Origin: a virus
DNA length: 64,000 nucleotides
IMG/VR virus record: IMGVR_UViG_3300009505_000013
Coordinates: 1-64,000 of that record
Strand: one strand, 5' to 3'
Made by a program: the position numbers and the translations under genes. Every line of letters begins with the position of its first letter. The stretch's first letter is position 1. Below are positions 1 to 8,582 of the stretch, piece by piece. The notes beneath the pieces were generated by a model, which was given only the letters and a program-made list of their open reading frames with translations, had not been told where the DNA came from and did no database searches.

Positions 1-2973
1 GAGTTTATAGTATTAGATTCAGGGGCAGAACGTAGAAAAGCTGCAGGTGAAATAGGTAACAGTATATTTTCTAACACTGCTAATTATATAACTTCTGCAT
101 CTTTACCTACAGTAAACAATGCAGCTATAACTATAGAAGCAGGTACAAATTTAACTACTGGTGGTACTTTTACAACTAATCAAGGTATTGATGAAACAAT
201 TACTATCAACATGGCAACTGGTGGTATAGGCTCTGGAACTTACGGTTCTACATCAAATAGCAATAAGATAGATAATATTACAGTAGATGCATATGGAAGA
301 GTAACAGCAGTAACAACAGGTGCAACAGGACAAGTAAATTTAATTAGTTCAGGTAATACAAACACACTAACTACGAGTGGTACTACATCTGTACAATTAA
401 CACCAAACACAGGGACGGTAAGTTCTTCATCAACTAAATTAGCAACTGGGGCACAAATTCAAACAGCTATTGATACAGCTGTAACAGGAGTTTTAAAGTA
501 TGATGGAGTATGGAACGCAAATACAAACACACCAACATTAACAGGTGGATCAGGAACAGTAGGAGAATACTACATAGTTTCAGTTGCTGGTAATACAAAT
601 TTAGATGGCATCACAGACTGGAAAGTTGGAGATTGGGCAGTATTCTCTGATCAAGTAACAGATGCTTGGCAAAAGATAGACAATACCCAAGTTGGTAATG
701 TAACAGGTAGTGGTTCATCTGGTAGAATTGCAGTATGGAACAGTGCATCAAATATTACAAGTGATAGTGGTCTGACATTTAATACATCATCAAATGCTTT
801 AACTGTTAGTGGTGCAGTTACTTGGAGTGGTGGTGGTTCTGCGGAATCTAATTCTGCATATGATAACATGATTACTGAATTTAGTGATTCAGGTTCTTCT
901 ACAATAACACTAACACTTACACAACAAGATGGTGGTACTTTAACTACATCATTTAGTAATCCACAAGGAACTGTAACATCTGTAGGAACTGGAACTGGAT
1001 TAGATGGTTCATTTACAACATCAGGTACAATTACTTTAGATTTATCAGAGCTTGTTGACATGACTCAAACTATGGTTGGAACTGATGAATTTATAGTTTT
1101 AGATTCTGGTGCAGAACGTAGAAAAGCAGCTAACGAAATAGGGTTAAGTATATTTAGCAATGATGCTGGATTTATAACATCATCTTCTATACCATCTGTT
1201 GGTAATGGTCAAATTAATGGTGCTACAAGTGGTAATGGATTAAGCGGTTCAATGAGTGCAACTGCAAATCAAAGTGGCAATAGTACATTTACAGTAACAT
1301 CTAACGCAACAACTGCTGCAACAGCTTCTACTATTGCTTATAGAGATTCATCTGCAGATCTTAATGTTAGATTGCTTAGAGCTAATTATACAAATCAAAG
1401 TACTATATCTGGAGCAATTGCTTTTAGGGTTAATAACAGTACAGACAATTATACAAGATACTGTAGTAGTCCTTCTGCTATTAGAGCCTTTATAGGAGCA
1501 GGTACAAGTTCAACAACAGGTACAGTTACAAGCGTAGGTATATCTCATGGAGGAAATGCGTTTGAAGTAGGTTCAGCAGTAACTTCATCAGGTACTCTTG
1601 CTATTACAATGGCAGGAGATTCTGCACAGTATGTAAGAGGTGACGGAAACTTAGCTTCTTTTCCAAATATTCCACAAGGTGATATTACAGCTGTTGTAGC
1701 TGGTACAAATTTATCTGGTGGTGGGACATCTGGAAGTGTTACGTTAAACATGGCTACTGGGGGAGCAGGAGCTGGAAGTTACGGCTCTACATCTAACAGT
1801 ACTAAAATTGATACAATCACTCTTGATGATTATGGTAGAGTAACAGCTGTTAATTTAGGAGCTACTGGAGATATAGTCGGTGTTAGTGCAGGAGCAGGTT
1901 TATCAGGGGGAGGTACATCAGGTACACCTACTCTTAGTGTTGATTATTTAGGAAGTGATAGTATAATAAAAGCAGCACCAACTGCTTCTGGTGCAGTTGG
2001 AACAGGAGATTTTTTACTTATTGCAAATTCTGTTGGTAATGTGTTTGAAACAACTATGAGTAATCTTCCTTTTACTAATAATTTAGGAGATATTACAGGA
2101 GTAACTGCAGGAACAGGAATGAGTGGGGGTGGTACAAGCGGTACTGTAACATTGAACTGTACTATTACTAATAATAATCAATTAACTAACGGAGCTGGTT
2201 ATACAACTAATGTAGGAGACATTACAGGAGTAACTGCCGGTAGTGGATTAGCAGGTGGTGGAAGTAGTGGAGGAGTTACTTTAAATGTAGACTATGGTAG
2301 TAGTGGTATTATAGCAGATTGTCCTGGTGGTAGTGGAGAAGCAGAAATTGATGATTTAGTAATGATTGGTTTAGATTCTTCTGGTAGTGGTGAAACAAGA
2401 GCTTTTGCATTGGCAGATTTGCCATTTATGAATAGGGATAATACCTCAGTTACAAACTGGACTGTTCTCAGTACACTGAATGTTAGAGGAGTCATTGATT
2501 TAGCTGATAATGATATATTACGTTTTGGAACTGGTGATGATGTAGAAATGTTCTTTAGTGGCACTGATATGTTTATGGATATAAACAATGGTGAAGACTT
2601 TAAGATAAGAGATGGGAATAGTGGTAATGCAACAAGATTTACTTTTGATGCGGATAATGGAACCTTTACTGCTACTGGTAATATTACTGCATTCTCTGAT
2701 GAAAGATTAAAAGATAATATAGAAACTTTAGATGGTTCTAAAGTTTTAGATATGAGAGGTGTCTCATACACTAAAGATGGTAAGGCTGGTTCTGGTGTTA
2801 TTGCACAAGAAATAGAAAAAGTTGCACCTGAATTAGTAATGACTAATGAGAAAGAGGATGGCATGAAATCTGTAGCATACGGTAACCTAGTAGGGTATCT
2901 TATAGAAGCAGTAAAAGACCAACAGAAACAAATAGATGAACTTAAATTACAATTAGATGGCCTTAGCAAGTAG
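1..2973 (+). CDS. Tail fibre, 5'-truncated, with C-terminal S74 chaperone domain
   Basis: The reading frame is open from base 1, so the gene begins upstream of the window; the first ATG (211) is not its start. Most of the protein is Gly/Ser/Thr/Asn-rich beta-structured repeat, with recurring units such as SYGSTSNSTKIDTITLDDYGRV (two copies, near bases 238-310 and 1777-1850) and FIVLDSGAERRKAA (near bases 4 and 1090). The last ~110 residues are an intramolecular chaperone of the Peptidase_S74 type, recognised by FSDERLKDNI (near 2692-2721) and GVIAQEIEKVAPELV; this family trimerises fibres and often cuts itself off just before the Ser of the SDxRLK motif. It is followed by a C-terminal coiled-coil stretch (KDQQKQIDELKLQLDGL). 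The 3' end overlaps the next gene by 17 nt. Role: host recognition at the tail. Confident on class, not on receptor. Confidence 0.9.
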   Translation, partial: EFIVLDSGAERRKAAGEIGNSIFSNTANYITSASLPTVNNAAITIEAGTNLTTGGTFTTNQGIDETITINMATGGIGSGTYGSTSNSNKIDNITVDAYGRVTAVTTGATGQVNLISSGNTNTLTTSGTTSVQLTPNTGTVSSSSTKLATGAQIQTAIDTAVTGVLKYDGVWNANTNTPTLTGGSGTVGEYYIVSVAGNTNLDGITDWKVGDWAVFSDQVTDAWQKIDNTQVGNVTGSGSSGRIAVWNSASNITSDSGLTFNTSSNALTVSGAVTWSGGGSAESNSAYDNMITEFSDSGSSTITLTLTQQDGGTLTTSFSNPQGTVTSVGTGTGLDGSFTTSGTITLDLSELVDMTQTMVGTDEFIVLDSGAERRKAANEIGLSIFSNDAGFITSSSIPSVGNGQINGATSGNGLSGSMSATANQSGNSTFTVTSNATTAATASTIAYRDSSADLNVRLLRANYTNQSTISGAIAFRVNNSTDNYTRYCSSPSAIRAFIGAGTSSTTGTVTSVGISHGGNAFEVGSAVTSSGTLAITMAGDSAQYVRGDGNLASFPNIPQGDITAVVAGTNLSGGGTSGSVTLNMATGGAGAGSYGSTSNSTKIDTITLDDYGRVTAVNLGATGDIVGVSAGAGLSGGGTSGTPTLSVDYLGSDSIIKAAPTASGAVGTGDFLLIANSVGNVFETTMSNLPFTNNLGDITGVTAGTGMSGGGTSGTVTLNCTITNNNQLTNGAGYTTNVGDITGVTAGSGLAGGGSSGGVTLNVDYGSSGIIADCPGGSGEAEIDDLVMIGLDSSGSGETRAFALADLPFMNRDNTSVTNWTVLSTLNVRGVIDLADNDILRFGTGDDVEMFFSGTDMFMDINNGEDFKIRDGNSGNATRFTFDADNGTFTATGNITAFSDERLKDNIETLDGSKVLDMRGVSYTKDGKAGSGVIAQEIEKVAPELVMTNEKEDGMKSVAYGNLVGYLIEAVKDQQKQIDELKLQLDGLSK

Positions 2974-3382
2974 TGGAACAATGTCTATAGGTGGTACATC
3001 TACTAACAGATCTATTAACGTAGAACTTGGTTTAGCACAGAATGCTAATTCTAGTTTAGGTCAAACTAGTTTTAGAAATTTAGCAGGTGTTGCATCTGGT
3101 GCTATTCAGATGAGTGATTTTTATGGGGCATCTGCAGGTACATGTACGATGTATAGTAGTACTGCAGTAGCAAGTACTGAAGCTCTTGCATGTTCTGGAA
3201 CAGTAAATCAAACATACTATCATGATGGTAGTAGTGCTTTTCCAACTACAGGAGATTATGTATATAGTAATTCAGGTTGTTCAACAGGTTTATCTGAGGG
3301 ATATTGTAAAATAGGTAATGGGTACTGGATACAAATAGATAGTTCAAGTCAAGTATCTGCTACGGCTCTATGTAGGAAATAA
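2957..3382 (+). CDS. Short tail/receptor-binding protein, 141 aa
   Basis: The N-terminus (MALASSGTMSIGG, later RNLAGVASGAIQMSDFYGAS) matches a widespread phage tail-protein opening of the form MALPxSGxxS...SLNDxxVRxLAGxxSGxISMSDFYG. That match decides the start at 2957 even though it overlaps the preceding fibre by 17 nt in another frame. The C-terminal ~85 residues form a small Cys-containing domain (five Cys, ending ATALCRK) of a kind often repeated in Bacteroidota phage and cell-surface proteins, with short strands such as GYCKIGNGYWIQID. It is probably a fibre tip or an accessory tail protein acting with the upstream fibre. Family membership is from memory of the opening motif; no search was run. 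Confidence 0.75.
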   Translation: MALASSGTMSIGGTSTNRSINVELGLAQNANSSLGQTSFRNLAGVASGAIQMSDFYGASAGTCTMYSSTAVASTEALACSGTVNQTYYHDGSSAFPTTGDYVYSNSGCSTGLSEGYCKIGNGYWIQIDSSSQVSATALCRK

Positions 3383-3401
3383 TAGATTAAATCAATAAAC
3401 A

Positions 3402-3923
3402 ATGGCAAAGAAAAAGGTAAAAAACAAAGTGGTTAAGAAAAAAGTGGTTAGTAAAAAACCAGCTGTTAAAAAACTTGTGGCAAAGAAACCTGAAGTAAAG
3501 AAACCTGTGTTAAAGAAAGCAATTAAGAGAAAACCTAAAGTTACTAAAGTTATTGAAAAACCTTTTGCTAAAAAAATTGAAAAGCCATTTATTAGATATA
3601 GTATTGAGATAACAAAGTTTATTGCTAATAAAAATAATATATTATTGGAAGTGTTCTTTGATTACAAGGGTACATTAGTTATTCCAAAAAGTTTAAAGAA
3701 AGATATTAAGCCTGGAAATTACATTGTTAGTGGATCATTTATCATACCTAAAGATGTTGAAGATCCAATTTTATTAAAAGACTATAATCAATTAACTAAA
3801 TCAGAAGTAATTGCTTTTTTGAAAAAGAATATAAGAGAGGGTTATTTAAAGCACCTTTCACAAATGATTGAGGATGAATTATTTCCTGATGTAAAAATAA
3901 TTGAAGATCTTCCTTGGAAATAA
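3402..3923 (+). CDS. Lys-rich protein with histone-tail-like N-terminus, 173 aa, unknown
   Basis: The first ~60 residues are almost entirely Lys, Val, Pro and Ala in a loose KKPxVKK repeat (for example KKPAVKK, KKPEVKK, KKPVLKK), resembling histone H1-type tails. Residues ~65-173 look like a compact acidic/hydrophobic alpha/beta domain (IRYSIEITKFIANKNNILLEV, ending IIEDLPWK). I do not recognise the C-terminal domain. The basic tail could bind DNA or another acidic partner; that is inference. The start is the only ATG in context and is preceded by the A-rich leader aatcaataaaca with no Shine-Dalgarno. It lies 19 nt after the previous gene and is probably co-transcribed with it. Confidence 0.7.
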   Translation: MAKKKVKNKVVKKKVVSKKPAVKKLVAKKPEVKKPVLKKAIKRKPKVTKVIEKPFAKKIEKPFIRYSIEITKFIANKNNILLEVFFDYKGTLVIPKSLKKDIKPGNYIVSGSFIIPKDVEDPILLKDYNQLTKSEVIAFLKKNIREGYLKHLSQMIEDELFPDVKIIEDLPWK

Positions 3924-3943
3924 ATAAAATTTAATTATCTTTG
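3914..3943 (+). promoter_or_regulatory. Bacteroidota-type promoter candidate (TTG-N19-TATCTTTG)
   Basis: TTG at 3914-3916, 19 nt, then TATCTTTG at 3936-3943, which fits the Bacteroidota -7 element TAnnTTTG with a -33 TTG. The -33 box lies inside the last codons of the preceding gene. The ATG at 3976 is 33 nt downstream. Not experimentally supported. Confidence 0.5.
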
Positions 3944-3975
3944 AATTATATTAATATATTTAAAACCAAAGTCAA

Positions 3976-4236
3976 ATGGCAAAATCAAAAGCAAAAAAGC
4001 TCACTAAGAAAGAGCTAGAAGATGTAAAAGATCTTCAACAAAAAATCAACACGTTGTTGATGAATATAGGTAATGCTGAATTAGTAAAAAATACATTGTG
4101 TGCAAGACATACTGAGCTTCAAGCAGAATGGAAAGATACTACAACTGCATTGGAGGATAAATATGGATCTGTTAATATTAGTTTAGAAGACGGTACATTA
4201 TCTGAAGTAGAAGAAAATGCAGAAGTAGTAGCCTAA
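3976..4236 (+). CDS. Small coiled-coil protein, 86 aa
   Basis: Lys-rich N-terminus (MAKSKAKKLTKKELED) followed by a predicted helical, heptad-like region (VKDLQQKINTLLMNIGNAELVKNTL) and an acidic tail ending EENAEVVA. One Cys. I do not recognise a named family; small helical proteins like this are common beside virion genes. It has its own promoter candidate upstream and a strong hairpin terminator starting 26 nt downstream, so it may be a short transcription unit. The A-rich leader aaaaccaaagtcaa precedes ATGGC. Confidence 0.75.
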   Translation: MAKSKAKKLTKKELEDVKDLQQKINTLLMNIGNAELVKNTLCARHTELQAEWKDTTTALEDKYGSVNISLEDGTLSEVEENAEVVA

Positions 4237-4261
4237 TACTTCCTTACATATTTACTTATTT

Positions 4262-4307
4262 AAAAATTTTAAAACCGAGCATTGTTTGTTTGGTTTTAAA
4301 ATTTTTT
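4262..4307 (+). terminator. Intrinsic terminator, 15-bp stem
   Basis: aaaaattttaaaacc (4262-4276) pairs perfectly with ggttttaaaattttt (4292-4306) around a 15-nt loop, and the stem runs into a T tract ending at 4307. The right arm runs directly into the promoter-like motif for the next gene. Confidence 0.8.
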
Positions 4308-4316
4308 GTATATTAT
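4305..4316 (+). promoter_or_regulatory. Promoter-like motif TTTGTATATTAT
   Basis: Exact TTTGTATATTAT 52 nt before the ATG at 4368, directly after a terminator. The same or nearly the same string lies in several other gaps before genes (8559, 20952, 49517, 54497, 54572), which is the main support. The T tract of the terminator supplies its first bases. Confidence 0.5.
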
Positions 4317-4367
4317 TAATGTATAGTTTATAACCAGACATTGCATTAGAGTAAAAAATAAGTATCT

Positions 4368-6611
4368 ATGATTCCAACAAATTCAAGTGCCACAACAAAC
4401 GGATGTAATAATATATCATCTAATTGCGTTATATGGCAAGGGCCAGATATCAGCTGCATAGATTTATGCAATGGTGATTCTATTAGTGACGTAACAGCAA
4501 AATTAGCTACAAAGGTATGTGATATGATTACCAATGGTGTTGATGCTAATCCAAATTTATCAGGATTAGATTTGACATGTCTTAATATACAAGGTACTAC
4601 ACCTACTACATTAGTTCCTGTTTTACAGGCAATGGTTACTCAAATATGTGATAATACTGGTACAGGTCAAGTGCCTCAACCAACATCTAGGTTGAGTTCA
4701 GAATCACAAGTAGAAAGTAATCTACCAATGATGGTGTTACCTGCTTGTTTACAATACAATGATGCTAATGGAAATCCTGTTACTGAACTACGTTTGGATG
4801 AGTTTGCTACTCTAATAGCTCAACAGGTATGTACTAACCTACAAAGTATTCAACTTATAAATACAACTCTTACTAGTTATGATACTAGAATATCTACTTT
4901 AGAAGCATGTGTTTTACCATGTTCTGGTGTAGTTGCAGAGAAACAAGTTATACCAACTTGTATAATTAATGTAGGAAACTTGACAGATGTTTCTGTATTA
5001 CTTCTAGCCCTTGAAGCTAGATTTTGTGCTTTAGAGACAGCAGTAGGATTACCAGCTGCTATTAATTCAGCAATATCACAAACAACAATACAAGGAACGT
5101 CAGCATCATTAACTTTACCTAATACTTCTTATGGAAGTTTTACAGGTTGGAATAATGCTCCATCTACATTAGCACAATCCATGCAAAATGCTTGGGTAGT
5201 AATAGATGATATGTATAGTGCTATTTCAGCAATACAAGATAACTGTTGTCCTTCAGGATGTGATTCAGTAACTTTTGCATATACAGCAACTTCTACGTTA
5301 AATGCAGCAGGCATAATTGCATCAATTAATTTTGACTTTAATGCTTCAAGTATTCCAGGAACTTTTAACAGTTCAGTGGGTGCTAGTGTGATCACTATTA
5401 CTGATGATGATAATGTATCAGTTACTGCTACAGTAGATGTACCTGCATTACAAAGTTCTCCAGGAGGATTTAACTTTGCTATTCCAACATTAAATACATT
5501 TGGAGATTTATCTATTTTAATTGATTTTTCAGTAACAGATGGTACTAACACATGTGAGGATAGAATTGGTTCAACAATAACAGGGATTATTCCTTGTCCA
5601 ACTTCAGTATTAATAACGGCAGTGACACAAACAGAAGCATCAATAAATATTTCAAACGCATTAGGAACAACAGCTACTTATACAATAAGAGTAGTAAATG
5701 TTTCAACTGGCGTTACAACACAAACTTATACAGTTAATAATCCTGGAGTTTCAATAACGCAGCCAGTAACTGGATTAGCTGCAAGCACAGAATACAAAGT
5801 AGAAATAGATATAGAAATAGATGGTCAAACTAATACAAATTGTATTGACACATTATTTACTACTACTACTGCAAGTGCTCCATGTACAGATGGGATGGAT
5901 GTAGCATTTATAATAGACTACACAAGCTCTATGGGCGGTCAAATTAGTGCTATTAAAGCTGGTGTTTCAAGTTTAGTAAATACTATAGATACCGCATCAG
6001 GTGCAAATGATTATAGATTAGCGTTAGTTACTGCAGATGAGTATCTACAACCACAACCAGTATATAGTGGATGTGCAGATTATTCAGGTTTACCTTCTGC
6101 ACAAAAAGTAATATCTGCTAGTCCATCAGGAACATATCAATATATTACTTCTTGGCAACAGTTTGCTACAAATAATGGAACAAGCTTTACTACTCAATTA
6201 AATAAACTTGATGGTGGTGTAGATGGAACATGTGTAAATCTTGGACAAGGTATGAACGTTCCTGAGCCAACAGATTATGCAGCTCAATTGATAGTTGGAT
6301 CTTCAAATTTATCTGGAGTACTTAGAGCTAATGTTGCTAAATATGTGATTATAATAACTGATAATTTACCAGGAGGTCAATATGATAGCTTTGTACCACC
6401 TGTATGGTCAGGAATACAACAAATGATTGCTGATGCAAATACTAATGGAGTAAAATACTTTGTTTGCGGATCAGGAGCTGGTATGAGCGGAAACATAAAT
6501 GGGACACAAATATTCCCTTGGAAAGAATTATCAATACAGACTGGAGGAAATTGGAATTTAAGTTCTGATCCATCAGTGATTTCTTCTGAGATAATAGCAG
6601 GTTGTTCATAA
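4368..6611 (+). CDS. Virion protein with Cys-containing repeats, FN3 and VWA domains, 747 aa
   Basis: Three parts can be seen. Residues 1-310 hold loosely repeated modules with the pattern CVIWQGPDISCIDLCNGDS...LATKVCDMI, PACLQYND...LIAQQVCTNL and PTCIINVG...ALEARFCALE, ending near NCCPSGC. Residues ~310-500 are beta-sandwich, including a fibronectin-III-like segment (CPTSVLITAVTQTEASINI...AASTEYKVEIDIEIDG). Residues ~507-747 are a von Willebrand factor A domain: hydrophobic strand DVAFIID, MIDAS residues D517-x-T519-x-S521 (DYTSSM), and a later IITDN with D665. VWA domains with MIDAS bind protein ligands through a divalent cation. Position before the tail ring genes suggests a virion adhesin or tail component. 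Followed 15 nt later by another Cys/FN3 protein. Domain calls good, function inferred. Confidence 0.8.
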   Translation: MIPTNSSATTNGCNNISSNCVIWQGPDISCIDLCNGDSISDVTAKLATKVCDMITNGVDANPNLSGLDLTCLNIQGTTPTTLVPVLQAMVTQICDNTGTGQVPQPTSRLSSESQVESNLPMMVLPACLQYNDANGNPVTELRLDEFATLIAQQVCTNLQSIQLINTTLTSYDTRISTLEACVLPCSGVVAEKQVIPTCIINVGNLTDVSVLLLALEARFCALETAVGLPAAINSAISQTTIQGTSASLTLPNTSYGSFTGWNNAPSTLAQSMQNAWVVIDDMYSAISAIQDNCCPSGCDSVTFAYTATSTLNAAGIIASINFDFNASSIPGTFNSSVGASVITITDDDNVSVTATVDVPALQSSPGGFNFAIPTLNTFGDLSILIDFSVTDGTNTCEDRIGSTITGIIPCPTSVLITAVTQTEASINISNALGTTATYTIRVVNVSTGVTTQTYTVNNPGVSITQPVTGLAASTEYKVEIDIEIDGQTNTNCIDTLFTTTTASAPCTDGMDVAFIIDYTSSMGGQISAIKAGVSSLVNTIDTASGANDYRLALVTADEYLQPQPVYSGCADYSGLPSAQKVISASPSGTYQYITSWQQFATNNGTSFTTQLNKLDGGVDGTCVNLGQGMNVPEPTDYAAQLIVGSSNLSGVLRANVAKYVIIITDNLPGGQYDSFVPPVWSGIQQMIADANTNGVKYFVCGSGAGMSGNINGTQIFPWKELSIQTGGNWNLSSDPSVISSEIIAGCS

Positions 6612-6626
6612 TAAAAAATAAAAGAA

Positions 6627-7187
6627 ATGGCATGTAATTGTACAAAATGTAGTAGTAAATGTAGCTGTGCTGACACAGCATTAACTAATCCATGTTCTTA
6701 CACTGATTGTAGTATAGGAAGTGAAAGATGTGATGACATTCAGTGTGCAGCATGTGTAAGTTATTGTGGTACTACTTTTCAGATAGGTGATCCAAGTGCA
6801 CAAATAATGATTAAATCTGGTGATAGACTTGATGCTATAATTCAAAAGTTTGCATTAATATTTGCAAACGGATTAGGTACTTGTACTTCAGAAGATGTGG
6901 CACATGATCCATATAATGTATTTGCTGGTGAAGTTACAAGTTCAACAGCTAACATATTATGGAACGGTATATGGGCTAACAGCACGGGTATTAATATTTA
7001 TTATGATACTCAGGTTGCTCCAACAGGATGGACATTAGCAAATAGCACACCTATTGTAACAACAATTACAAATTACACTATAACAAATTTAGTAGCTAGT
7101 ACTGCTTATAAAGTTAAAGTAGTAGATAGTAGCATAGGGTCAGGATGTAAACCAATAGAAATATTATTTTCTACACTGGCTGTATAA
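6627..7187 (+). CDS. Cys-rich N-terminus plus FN3 protein, 186 aa
   Basis: Residues 1-47 contain 11 cysteines (MACNCTKCSSKCSCAD..., C at 3, 5, 8, 12, 14, 23, 28, 35, 40, 43, 47), a density typical of metal-binding or disulphide-knotted peptides. Residues ~95-186 are a fibronectin-III-like beta-sandwich (VTSSTANILWNGI...YTITNLVASTAYKVKVVD). The middle (IMIKSGDRLDAIIQKFALIF) is helical. The FN3 part resembles that of the preceding 747-aa protein, and the two genes are 15 nt apart and end at a strong terminator, so they probably form one unit and may interact. I do not know a named family. Confidence 0.75.
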   Translation: MACNCTKCSSKCSCADTALTNPCSYTDCSIGSERCDDIQCAACVSYCGTTFQIGDPSAQIMIKSGDRLDAIIQKFALIFANGLGTCTSEDVAHDPYNVFAGEVTSSTANILWNGIWANSTGINIYYDTQVAPTGWTLANSTPIVTTITNYTITNLVASTAYKVKVVDSSIGSGCKPIEILFSTLAV

Positions 7188-7236
7188 CAAAAAAACAACT
7201 GTAGTGGTTTGTTGGTTTTCTACTGCAAACGTTGGG

Positions 7237-7270
7237 AGAGGCTGGGTATTACCCCAGTCTCTTTTTTTTT
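7237..7270 (+). terminator. Intrinsic terminator, GC-rich stem with T9 tract
   Basis: agaggctggg (7237-7246) pairs with cccagtctct (7253-7262) with one G-U pair and a 6-nt loop, followed by nine T. It ends the VWA/FN3 unit and separates it from the phosphoesterase. Confidence 0.85.
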
Positions 7271-7299
7271 TATATCTTTATACAAAAATAAATTAGCAT

Positions 7300-8523
7300 A
7301 TGGACATTCTAAAACAGAAAGTAATCAACTCACTGAAATGGAAAAAGAATAGTAGTATATCTGCTGAACGTTGTGACATGGATGAAGATGATTATATAAG
7401 AATTAAAAAGGAAGTATTACATGAAAGAAAAAAAGATAGAAAAAGAAGTAAGTTCTTTCATAAAGCTGCTGATAACTCACAGCTTGTAGAATCAATAGAT
7501 TTAGATAAAGGAGAAGGAAAGATATCAGGTACATTTGATCATGAACCTAAAAGTGCAGAAGAAATTATACAACTACTTAAAATTGATACAGATAAGTGGA
7601 AGTTATCACAGTATTGGAATAAACAAATGGGTGATCACTGGAGAGTATCTGCATTGGTTACTAAACTAAAAGATCAAGAAGAAAATCTTTTTAAAAATTT
7701 ATTGGATGTTTGGGAACCTAAAAAACACAAGCTTCCAAAGTTTAATTTAAAATCACGTAATAATTTGGATCCTGTATGTGGTGTTATATCATTACAGGAT
7801 ATACATTTTGGTAAAGAAGGTAATGATACAATAGATAAAGATTTTGAAGATACCATTAAATATTTGATAGGTAAGGCTGCACCAGTGCATTATATGGAAA
7901 GAATGTACTTTGTTGTAGGAGGTGATTTAATCAACATGGATACCTTTGAGGGCACTACTACTAGCGGAACAGGTTTAGACAACTGTATGACAGCTACAGA
8001 GGCTTATGTGCAAGCATTTGATGCTATGCATTGGGCTATCAATTATATAAAAGCATTTTGTAAAGATTTAGTAGTAGTATATGTACCAGGTAATCATGAT
8101 AGGTTATCATCTTTTCATTTAGTTCATGCACTATCTAAATCAATTGATAGTGATGAAATAACTTGGGATACTAAGTATGAAGAAAGAAAAGTTCATGTAT
8201 GGCATAATAATTTTAATGCATTTGAGCATGGAGATAAAAGAAGTAAAAACAATCCTCTAATATATGCTACAGAGTATCCAAGAGAATGGGGTACTACTAT
8301 TAATAGAACACTGTTTAAAGGTCATATACATACAGATAGGAAGGTGGAATATATGACTTCTAATGAGACAGCCGGGTTCATAGAAAAGACTCTTCCTAGT
8401 TTAGGTAAGACTGATTATTATCACTATAGTAATAAATATGTAGGTAATAGGAGATCAGGTAAATTAGAGATTCAACATCCTACAATGGGAAATATATGTG
8501 AATTAACCTACCAAGCTTTGTAA
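7300..8523 (+). CDS. Calcineurin-like metallophosphoesterase, 407 aa
   Basis: The complete metallophosphoesterase motif series is present in order: DIH (167-169), GGDLINMD (GD 208-209), PGNHDR (GNHD 264-267), EHGD (309-312) and GHIH (341-344). These residues bind two metal ions in phosphodiesterases and nucleases such as SbcD/Mre11 relatives. The N-terminal ~45 residues (SSISAERCDMDEDDYIRIKKEV) look like a helix-turn-helix-type helical segment followed by a very basic stretch (HERKKDRKRSK), consistent with nucleic-acid binding. Likely a nuclease or phosphodiesterase acting on DNA, but the substrate cannot be read from sequence. The gene sits between two intrinsic terminators (7237-7270 and 8525-8561) and so looks like an independent unit. 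Confidence 0.88.
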   Translation: MDILKQKVINSLKWKKNSSISAERCDMDEDDYIRIKKEVLHERKKDRKRSKFFHKAADNSQLVESIDLDKGEGKISGTFDHEPKSAEEIIQLLKIDTDKWKLSQYWNKQMGDHWRVSALVTKLKDQEENLFKNLLDVWEPKKHKLPKFNLKSRNNLDPVCGVISLQDIHFGKEGNDTIDKDFEDTIKYLIGKAAPVHYMERMYFVVGGDLINMDTFEGTTTSGTGLDNCMTATEAYVQAFDAMHWAINYIKAFCKDLVVVYVPGNHDRLSSFHLVHALSKSIDSDEITWDTKYEERKVHVWHNNFNAFEHGDKRSKNNPLIYATEYPREWGTTINRTLFKGHIHTDRKVEYMTSNETAGFIEKTLPSLGKTDYYHYSNKYVGNRRSGKLEIQHPTMGNICELTYQAL

Positions 8524-8524
8524 A

Positions 8525-8561
8525 GACTCCACTTTTAATTTCATTAAGTGGGGTTTTTTTT
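8525..8561 (+). terminator. Intrinsic terminator after the phosphoesterase
   Basis: gactccactt (8525-8534) pairs with aagtggggtt (8546-8555) with two G-U pairs and is followed by an unbroken T run to 8561. Starts two bases after the stop codon. Its T tract runs into a promoter-like motif, as at 4305. Confidence 0.85.
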
Positions 8562-8570
8562 GTAAATTAT
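8559..8570 (+). promoter_or_regulatory. Promoter-like motif TTTGTAAATTAT
   Basis: One mismatch from TTTGTATATTAT; it directly follows the terminator T tract and precedes the ATG at 8583 by 12 nt. The extended match to the 4305 copy is TTGTAAATTATAAATGTA against TTGTATATTATTAATGTA (two differences in 18). Confidence 0.45.
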
Positions 8571-8582
8571 AAATGTAACCGT

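Noticed and set aside
211-213. ATG at 211 as start of the first fibre gene
   Set aside because: The frame is open from base 1 and encodes fibre-like sequence there; the gene begins upstream.
651-1061. Minus-strand open frames within fibre genes (also 1545-1751, 2292-2981, 58798-59070, 59296-59793, 60079-60600)
   Set aside because: Shadows of Thr/Gly/Ser-rich repeats; low-complexity Val/Ser/Pro proteins, no proper spacing or conserved motif.
4346-4534. Minus-strand 62-aa frame over the start of the VWA protein
   Set aside because: Antisense to a well-supported gene and of unnatural composition.
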